A DNA stretch of 37,937 bases from Verrucomicrobiia bacterium (GTDB lineage: Bacteria > Verrucomicrobiota > Verrucomicrobiia > Verrucomicrobiales > Akkermansiaceae), in the NCBI GenBank assembly GCA_030430455.1, contig JAUIJB010000036.1, positions 1 through 37,937 of the forward strand, read 5' to 3'. The notes under the pieces were generated by a model. That model saw only the letters and a list, made by a program, of their open reading frames with translations. It did no database searches and was not told the origin of the DNA. This document shows positions 25,510 to 35,800 of this stretch, in pieces. The position numbers and the translations under genes were made by a program. Position 1 is the stretch's first letter, and each line of letters opens with the position of its first letter.

Positions 25510-26029
25510 GGCCGGTCCATTGCTTGATCTTGGCGAGGGCGTCGGCGGCGCTCTGCTTGGCGGCGACCTGGCCGTCGTAGACGACCGCGGGTGCCACGCC
25601 GCAGGCGCCGATGCAGCGCGCGGTGAGCAGGGAAATCCTGTTGTCCGGGGTGGTCTCGCCCGACGAGATCCCGGTGGCCTCCTCGATGGCGGCCTGGACC
25701 TTGCTGGAGCCCTTCACGTAGCAGGCGGTGCCGAGGCACACCACGCAGGTGTGCTCGCCCTTCGGCTTGAGGGTGAAGAAGTGGTAGAAGGTCGCCACGC
25801 CGTAGACCCGGCTCGGTGGCAGCTTGAGGTGGTGCGAGACGAACAGCAGCAGGTCGTCCTCGAGGTAGCCGAACAGCTCCTGGGCCTTGTGGAGGACCTC
25901 GATGAGGGCGTCGTGGCGGAACTGGTGGCGCTTCATGAAGACCTCGAGGATCTTGAAGCGCTTGTCGCCGCTGGCGTGCTCGAGCACCCCATCGATGCGC
26001 CGTGACTGGGTCTTTGGCCGGATGAGCAT
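25496..26029 (-). CDS. hoxE: NAD-reducing hydrogenase subunit HoxE
   Basis: A 177-residue NuoE-like [2Fe-2S] subunit, found in pentameric HoxEFUYH enzymes but missing from the tetrameric Ralstonia-type enzyme. Cluster ligands are C98 and C103 ([11 protein letters not shown]) and C139 and C143 ([11 protein letters not shown]). Other family strings are [14 protein letters not shown] and [12 protein letters not shown]. The start at ATG 26029 was chosen because the upstream frame to 26275 gives 82 residues with no family likeness. It is the first gene of the minus-strand operon hoxEFUYHW-hypE. HoxE is often suggested to contact a quinone pool or ferredoxin; here that is not decidable. A 290-bp divergent gap separates it from the PhnA gene. 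Confidence 0.95.
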   Translation of the reverse strand: MLIRPKTQSRRIDGVLEHASGDKRFKILEVFMKRHQFRHDALIEVLHKAQELFGYLEDDLLLFVSHHLKLPPSRVYGVATFYHFFTLKPKGEHTCVVCLGTACYVKGSSKVQAAIEEATGISSGETTPDNRISLLTARCIGACGVAPAVVYDGQVAAKQSAADALAKIKQWTGHDAD

Positions 26030-26319
26030 GGCTCGGATGGGCAAGGGGTTGGCGGTCCGGATCGCGACGCCATGGCCAGCTCGGCGACCAAAGAGGGATT
26101 CAGACCAATCGCACTCTGAAGAAGGGATGTCTCGCAGGCTCCGCATATTCTGCCATTGCCCGGGCGTTCCATCGCAGAGGGCGTCCGGGCTCCCGACCGG
26201 AGGGCTTGGCATCGGGCACGGGGCTGACGGGGGCTGTCGTGGCAACCCGCCCGGACCGCCCGCCGCCGCCGACAATCGCCCTTGAGCCCGCGGCCCGCGC
26301 GGACTTTGCTGGATCCCGG
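26030..26319. promoter_or_regulatory. Divergent region upstream of the hox operon
   Basis: This 290-bp non-coding gap lies between hoxE (minus) and the PhnA-type gene (plus) and must contain the hox promoter. The least GC-rich part, around 26090-26160, would suit a promoter on the minus strand. I tested a TGGCA...GC string at 26143-26155 as a sigma-54 site, but its GG-GC spacing is too short. No regulator-binding palindrome, riboswitch or terminator stood out. No hydrogenase regulator gene is encoded anywhere in the window. Confidence 0.4.
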
Positions 26320-26640
26320 ATGAGTGAGACGGTTTGCCCGCTGTGCGAAATGAGCGAGGTCCTCGAGCTCGAGGATCACCACGAGTGCGTGACCTGTGGG
26401 CACGAGTGGCCGCGGCAGGAGGAGGCGCGCGTCGTGAGGGACGCGCATGGCAACGTGCTCGCCGACGGTGACGTCGTCGCCATGGTCAAGGACCTCAAGC
26501 TCAGGGGCTCATCGGAGGTCCTCAAGATCGGCACCAAGTCGAGGCCGATCCGCCTGCAGGACGGCGATCACGAGATCTCCTGCCGGATGGACGGCTTGGC
26601 GCTCAACCTGAAGGCGATGTACGTGAAAAAGGTCGGCTGA
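26320..26640 (+). CDS. Zinc-ribbon PhnA/YjdM family protein
   Basis: A 106-residue cytosolic protein of the PhnA/YjdM family. Despite the historical name, these are not established phosphonate enzymes and their role is unclear. The N-terminal zinc ribbon uses C6/C9 (VCPLCEM) and C23/C26 (CVTCGHEW). The C-terminal PhnA domain shows the family strings DAHGNVLADGDVVAMVKDLK, LRGSSEVLKIGTKSRPIRL and DGDHEISCRMDGLALNLKAM. ATG 26320 places the zinc ribbon at the very start as in relatives; the longer frame from 26206 is low-complexity. It has no obvious functional tie to the hydrogenase or thiC beside it, with which it is divergent and convergent respectively. Confidence 0.92.
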   Translation: MSETVCPLCEMSEVLELEDHHECVTCGHEWPRQEEARVVRDAHGNVLADGDVVAMVKDLKLRGSSEVLKIGTKSRPIRLQDGDHEISCRMDGLALNLKAMYVKKVG

Positions 26641-26729
26641 GGGCCGTGGCAACCGCGCCGGCAAGCCGGGATGCCGCCGGCGGGCGCCAAGCCGGCAGGC
26701 CGACAAGCCCGCGAGACCCTCCCGATCCA

Positions 26730-28980
<2,251 letters not shown>

Positions 28981-29089
28981 ACGAAAGGTAGGGGGTCAGG
29001 CCGCAAGGTCAAGGAAGCGGCGCAGGGAAGGGGAACTCCGCGGATCCTGTTGCGGTCCGCGCAGGGGGGGAATCGGGAAGGCGGGCTCC

Positions 29090-29455
29090 TCAGAGCCCGA
29101 CCGGAACCCGGAGCCCCAGGATGGAGCTCGCGAGTCCGAGGCAGGTCGGCAGCAGCGAGACCTTCTCGGTCTCGAGTGACTGGGCAAAGTAGTGGAAGGC
29201 TTGGTGGGCCTCGGTCGGGAACAGGATCCCGGGCAGGGTGACCACCAGGGCGGCAATGATCGCCGGGAGGGTCGAGGCGATGACAATGGCCGCCTGGCGG
29301 TGGCTGTAGTCGCCCCGGACCAGTGAGCGGGATCCGTCGACAAGGCTGGTCTTGAGGAAGGCGAGGGACTCGCGGGCCGCTCGGCTCGCCCAAGGGGCGA
29401 AATTTCGCGCGACGCGGTTCCCGATCACCTTGATTTGGGACAGGCTGGTGAACAT
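29090..29455 (-). CDS. Small membrane protein of unknown function
   Basis: A 121-residue frame starting at ATG 29455. The N-terminal half is basic (RVARNFAPWASRAARES); one clear hydrophobic segment follows at about residues 54-78 (AAIVIASTLPAIIAALVVTL). The C-terminal part is moderately hydrophobic. No family was recognised. Codon third positions are GC-rich like the genes around it. An AT-rich stretch at 29490-29530 upstream would suit a promoter. It precedes the TPP riboswitch of thiC on the same strand but is separated from it by about 110 bp without features, so it is probably not part of the thiamine unit. A real gene is likelier than not, but this is not secure. Confidence 0.5.
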   Translation of the reverse strand: MFTSLSQIKVIGNRVARNFAPWASRAARESLAFLKTSLVDGSRSLVRGDYSHRQAAIVIASTLPAIIAALVVTLPGILFPTEAHQAFHYFAQSLETEKVSLLPTCLGLASSILGLRVPVGL

Positions 29456-29897
29456 GGCGGGTCCGTTCTACCCGCGATCGCGTAGGCCTCAAGAAAAATT
29501 TAATAAAAATTGAACATCAGGAGAGCTCGCCTGTCAAAATTTTGATTATTTTGAAATCCGCGTGCCCGCTGAGGAGTGGACGCGTCCCGAGGGGGCGGCT
29601 GATTGAGGGTGGCATCCGGATCGAGGGCCTGCAGCCATCCGACGAAGATTCGACGAGGAGGGAAGGCCCCCCAACGTCGAGCGCGGGTCCTTTCGTGGGC
29701 CGGTCGCGTCGCGCCGGGGCGACGCGGCCATGAGAGCCGGTCCACATTGATAATTAACTTATCTTAAAGGATTTTTGTTTCCTAACATCAATTGAGGCTG
29801 GCATTCGCCTCCGATTCATGTCAATTCGTCCACGCCGACGAAACAAAGGGTGATTGGTTCCACCCGCTCGTCGTGTCCATCAACACTCCCCCCCGAC
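29456..29897. other. 442-bp spacer with GC-rich hairpin block between AT-rich flanks
   Basis: No convincing gene. AT-rich tracts at about 29490-29560 and 29745-29790 flank a GC-rich block (about 29560-29740). The block ends in a strong hairpin: GGTCGCGTCGC (29702-29712) pairs with GCGACGCGGCC (29719-29729), 11 bp with one G-U pair and a 6-nt loop. The right AT-rich tract (TTGATAATTAACTTATC...) probably holds the promoter of the giant surface gene, and the left one may serve the small membrane protein. Short open frames cross the block on both strands but look like shadows. The block could be a dispersed repeat or a structured RNA. Confidence 0.5.
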
Positions 29898-32800
29898 ATG
29901 AAGAAGCATTGCTTTGCTGCGCTCTCGTCCCTCGTACTTGGAGCTCTCCCGCTCCTCGTCTCAAGCCCGGCAGCCCAGGCCCTTCCGCCCTTCGATGCCG
30001 ACCTCGTCCTCCTCCTCGAGTCGGATTCCGGCGTCACCCAGAGCGGCGGGACGGTGTCCGAGTGGGCCGACCAGTCGGGCGAGGGAAATACGGTTTTTGC
30101 AGTAGGTGACCCGCTGAGCAACGCGGTCACCACCCCGAGCGGGCTGGTGGCGATCCAGTTGGACGGCAACGACAAGCTCGAGCGGGTCGACGCCACGAAT
30201 GCCCTCGCCGGTCTTCCGGCCGGCAGCGCCGAGCGGACGATGTTCTTCGTGGTGCGCTACAACAGCTCGGCCTCCTTCGCGGGGGCCGCCTACGGGACCA
30301 ATGCCGCCAGCCAGTCATTTGGGCTGATTTCCAAGCCCCTGACGGGTGTGGGCGGGAGCAACAAGGGCAACCTGATGTTCCAGGGCTTTGGCGACGACAT
30401 GCTTTCGGGAACCCTCGGCATCGGCGCCGGGTGGCTGGTCCAGGGGGTCCGCTACGAGGGCGGGGTCGACGGCCGGACCATCCTCTACAAGGACGGGATC
30501 CCGATCGACGGCCCCGACGAGAAGACCCTGAACACCGTGCTCACCAAGTTGGTGGTCGGCGAGGAGATCGGCGGCGCGGGCTTCACCACCAGCGACGTCG
30601 CCGCGGTGCTGGTCTATGATCGTTACCTCAGCGCCTCGGAATACGCCCAGGTCCAGTCCTACCTGCAGGACAAGTTCATGCTGGCCGGCGGCAACACGGC
30701 GCCCACGGTCACGATCACCGGGCCGGCGGACGGCACCAGCGTGAGCTCGGGTGCCAACATCAACTTCACCGGCACGGCGAGCGACACCGAGGACGGCAGC
30801 CTCGCCTCCGGCATCGTCTGGTTCTCCGACATCGACGGCAGCATCGGCTTCGGCTCGAGCCTCAACATCGCCTCGCTTTCCGACGGTACCCACACGATCA
30901 CCGCGAGCGTCATCGACAGCGGTTCGCTCGGCGACACCGATGCGATCAGCGTGACGGTCGGCAGCGGCAACACCGCGCCAACGGTGGCGATCACCGCGCC
31001 GGCGGACGGCACCAGCGTGAGCTCGGGTGCCAACATCAACTTCACCGGCACGGCGAGCGACACCGAGGACGGCGACATCTCGGCGAACCTGTCGTGGGAC
31101 TCCGACCTCGACGGCAACATCGGCAGCGGCGCGAGCTTCGGCACGACCACGCTTTCGGTGGGCACCCACACGATCACCGCCAGCGTGACCGACAGCGGCT
31201 CGCTGCCCGGATCGGACTCGATCACGGTGACGGTGACCGGGGGTGGCGGCAACACCGCTCCGGTGGTGACGATCGACACCCCGGCGGACACGACCACCAC
31301 GACGGCGGGCACCAGCCTCGGCTTCAGCGGCGCCGCGATCGATGCCGAGGACGGCGACATCTCGGCGAACCTCAGCTGGGACTCGGACCTCGACGGCAAC
31401 ATCGGCAGCGGCGCGAGCTTCAGCACGAGCAGCCTCACGGTGGGCACCCACACGATCACGGCGAGCGTGACGGACAGCGGCTCGCTGCCCGGGTCGGCGT
31501 CGATCACGGTGACGATCAACGCAGCCGGTGGCACGACCCCGCCGCTGGACGGCGACCTGGTGCTGTGGCTCGAGGCGGACCGCGGGGTCATCGAGGCCGG
31601 CGGCACGGTGAGCGGCTGGGCCGACCAGTCGGGCTCGGGCAACGACGTCGCGGCGACCGGGGATCCAAGCATCGGGACGACGACGACCCCGACCGGTGCC
31701 GCCGCAATCCAGCTGGACGGTGGCGATGACTTCCTTGACCGGGCGAGCCCGACCGGCCTGCCGGCCGGAGCGGCGGACCGGACGATGTTCTTCGTGGCGA
31801 AGTACGTGGATGCCGACGCCTTCGTGGGTGCCGCCTACGGCGCCGGTGCGACCAGCCAGGCCTTCGGGATGGTGGTCAACGGTGGTGGTGGCGACCTGGC
31901 AATCCAGGCCTTCGGTGGCGCCGGGATTGACGTGATCTCCTCCACGGCGGGAACCGGCGAGGGCTGGTTGGTGCAATCGGCGGTTGTCGACGGCAACATG
32001 GCCGAGCTTTTCAAGGACGGAGTGAGCATCGCCGGACCGGTTTCTCGGACCTTCTCCACTGCGGCAACCCGCCTGGTGATTGGAGAGGAAATCAACGGGA
32101 ACGGCACGCCCTCAGAAATGGATGTCGCCGCGGTGCTGATCTACGACCGCGCGCTCAATGCCAGCGAACTCGCCCAGGTCGAGGCCTACCTGCAGAACAA
32201 GTTCATCTCGGCCTCCAACTCCGCGCCGACGGTCACGATCACCGCCCCGGCAGACGGCACCAGCGTGAGCTCGGGCGCCAGCGTCAGCTTCACCGGCACG
32301 GCGAGCGACACCGAGGACGGCGACATTTCGGCGAGCCTGTCGTGGGACTCCGACCTCGACGGCAACATCGGCAGCGGCTCGAGCTTCAGCACGACCACCC
32401 TTTCGGTGGGCACCCACACGATCACAGCCAGCGTGACCGACAGCGGCTCGCTGCCCGGGTCGGACTCGATCACGGTGACGGTGACCGGGGGTGGTGGCGC
32501 TTCGCCTCCCTTTGACTCGGACCTGGTGCTGTGGCTCGAGTCGGACCTCGGCGTGTCCGATTCCGGTGGCACGGTGACCGGCTGGGCCGACCAGTCGGGC
32601 CTCGGCAACAATCTCTTCCCCGGCGGTGACCCGGCCGTTGGCGCGGTGACGACTCCGACCGGAGAGGTCGCGATCCAGCTCGACGGCAACGACCGCCTCC
32701 AGCGCGTGAACGCCTCGGACACCATCAACGGTCTCCCGACCGGTGACGCGGCGCGGACCATGTTCTACGTGGCGAACTACAACGCCTCGAGCGGGCGGGC

Positions 32801-35800
32801 CGGCGCGGCCTACGGCACGGCCTCGACGAGCGAGGCCTTCGGGCTGGTCGCCAAGCACCCCGGTGCGGGCGGCGCGAACACCAACAACCTGATGTTCCAG
32901 GGCTGGGCCGATGACATTGTCACCGGCACCCAGGGCATCGGTGCCGGGTGGCTGGTCCAGTCCGCGACCTATGCGGGTGGTCCGGGCGGCAACGTGACGC
33001 TCTACAAGGACGGGGTGGCGATCGGAGGTCCGACGGCCAAGACCCTCGGAACGACGCTGACCGAGATCGTCGTCGGCCAGGAGATCGGCGGCGGCGGCTA
33101 CACCACCAGCGACGTGGCCGCGGTGCTCGTCTACGATCGCGAGCTCAATGCCAGCGAGCTGGCCCAGGTCGAGGCCTACCTGCAAAACAAGTTCATCTCG
33201 GCCGGCGGCAACACGGCGCCGACGGTGGCGATCACCGCCCCGGCGGACGGCACCAGCGTGAGCTCGGGTGCCAATGTCAGCTTCACCGGCACGGCGAGCG
33301 ACACCGAGGACGGCGATATTTCGGCGAACCTGTCGTGGGACTCCGACCTCGACGGCAACATCGGCAGCGGCGCGAGCTTCAGCACGACCACCCTTTCGGT
33401 GGGCACCCACACGATCACGGCCAGCGTGACCGACAGCGGCTCGCTGCCCGGGTCGGACTCGATCACGGTGACGGTGACCGGGGGCGGCGGCAACGCCGCG
33501 CCGGTGGTCACGATCGACACGCCGGCGGACACGACCACCACGACGGCGGGCACCAGCCTCGGCTTCAGCGGCGCCGCGATCGATGCCGAGGACGGCGACA
33601 TCTCGGCGAACCTCAGCTGGGACTCGGACCTCGACGGCAACATCGGCAGCGGCGCGAGCTTCAGCACGAGCAGCCTCACGGTGGGCACCCACACGATCAC
33701 GGCGAGCGTGACCGACAGCGGCTCGCTGCCCGGTTCGGCATCGATCACGGTGACGATCAACGCGGCCAGTGGCCCGAATCCTCCCCTCGACACCGACCTG
33801 GTGCTGTGGCTCGAGGCGGACCGCGGGGTCATCGAGGCCGGCGGCACGGTGAGCGGCTGGGCCGACCAGTCGGGCTCCGGCAACGACGTCGCGGCGACGG
33901 GTGACCCGGCGACGGGAAGCGCGCCGAGTGGCGCCCCGGCGATCGTCCTCAACGGCGACGACTTCTTCGACCGCGCGAGCCCGACGGGCCTTCCGGCGGG
34001 TGCGGCGGATCGCACGATGTTCATCGTCGCGGACTACACCTCGGCCAACGCCTTCATCGGCGCCGCCTACGGCACGGGCGCGACCAACCAGGCCTTCGGC
34101 ACGGTGGTCAACGGCAACACCGGCAACCTGGCGATCCAGGCCTTCGGCGCGAACGACATCAACTCGGCGACCGCCGGCGAGGGTGCGGGTTGGCTGGTGC
34201 AGTCGGCGGTGGTCGCATCGAACAGCGCCGAGCTCTTCAAGGACGGCGTGAGCATCGCCGGTCCGACGGCGCGGACCTACGCGACCGGCGCGACCCGCCT
34301 GGTCGTGGGCGAGGAGATCAACAAGAACGGCGACCCGGCCAACATGTCGGTCTCCGCGGTGCTGATCTACGACCGCGCGCTCAACTCGAGCGAGCTGGCC
34401 CAGGTCGAGGCCTACCTGCAGAACAAGTACGTTACGACGACCCCGAACGACACCCCGGTCGTCACGATCACCGCCCCGGCGGATGCCACCACGGTGCTCC
34501 TCGGCGACAACGTGACCTTCGCCGGTTCCGCCAACGACACCGAGGACGGCGACCTGACCGCCAGCCTGTCGTGGACCTCCGACCTCGACGGCGCGATCGG
34601 CAGCGCCGGCGGTTTCTCGACCACCGCGCTCTCCGCGGGCACCCACACCATCACCGCCAGCGTCACCGACAGCGGTTCGCTCGTCGGCACCGACTCGATC
34701 ACCCTGACCGTCGATGGTCCCCCGGTGGTCGAGATCACCTCGCCGGGCGACGGCTCCAGCGTCCCGAGCGGCGACCTGGTGACCTTCACCGCCACCGCGG
34801 ATGACGTCGTCGACGGCGACCTCAGCGCCAGCCTCAGCTGGACCTCCGACCTGGATGGTCCGATCGGCAGCGGTGCGACCTTCGACCTTTCCTCGCTGTC
34901 CATCGGCACGCACGTGATCACCGCCGAGGTGGCCGACAGCGAGTCGCAGGTCGGGAGCGACAGCATCACGCTGACAATCCAGTCCTCGCTGGAGATCGGA
35001 TTGGTTTCCAAGTGGAGCCTCGACGAGGGATCCGGAACGACCGCCGGCGACTCCGTCGGCTCGAATGACGGCACCCTGAGCGTCGGGCCGGTCTGGGCGC
35101 CCGTCACCGGGCGCATCGGCGGCGGTCTCGACTTCGCCGACGGCTCCGACCGGGTGGAGATCCCCGCCTTCGACCTCAGCGGCACCGCGATGTCGATCGC
35201 GCTGTGGGTGAAGCCGTCGTCCTTCACCATCGGTGACTCCGACGAGGGACGCTTCGTTTCCAAGGCCTCGAGCACCAGCGGGGCCGACCACTACTGGATG
35301 GTCGGCAACATCGAGGGCGACAAGGTCCGCTTCCGCCTCAAGCTCGATGGCACGACCTACACCCTTGTCACGGGCGCGGGCGACCTGGCCTTGAACGACT
35401 GGAACCATGTCGTCGCGACCTACGACGGCAGCGACATGAAGATCTACGTCGATGGAACCGAGGAGGCGACCCTTGCGGTGGTGGGCACCATCACCGAGGC
35501 CCCCACGGTCGGCGTGGCGCTGGGCAACCAGCCGAACGGGGCTGGTGAGCGGGGAATGTATGGCACGCTCGACGAGGTCTGCCTCTACGAGCGCGCGCTG
35601 ACCCCGGCGGAGATCACGCTGTTGGCGAATCCGCCGAACGTGGCCCCGGCCGTGGCGATCAGTTCCCCGGCGGATGGCGCGGCCTTCGTCGCGGGCGAGA
35701 GCGTTTCCTTCAGCGGTGCCGCCAACGACCCCGAGGACGGCGACCTGACCGCGTCCCTCGAGTGGAGTTCCGACCTCCAGGGGGTCATCGGCAACGGCGG

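Noticed and set aside
23629..25527. Long plus-strand frame across hoxF
   Set aside because: It overlaps the conserved HoxF completely and encodes Asp/Gly/Ala-rich sequence without motifs.
26143..26155. Possible sigma-54 promoter for hoxE (TGGCA...GC on the minus strand)
   Set aside because: The GG to GC spacing is 8 bases, not the required 10, and the -12 element is poor.
29517..29747. Minus-strand 76-codon frame in the GC-rich block
   Set aside because: Overlapping frames of similar length exist on both strands, it has no ribosome site, and the product is Arg/Pro-rich. The block is better seen as a repeat or RNA element.
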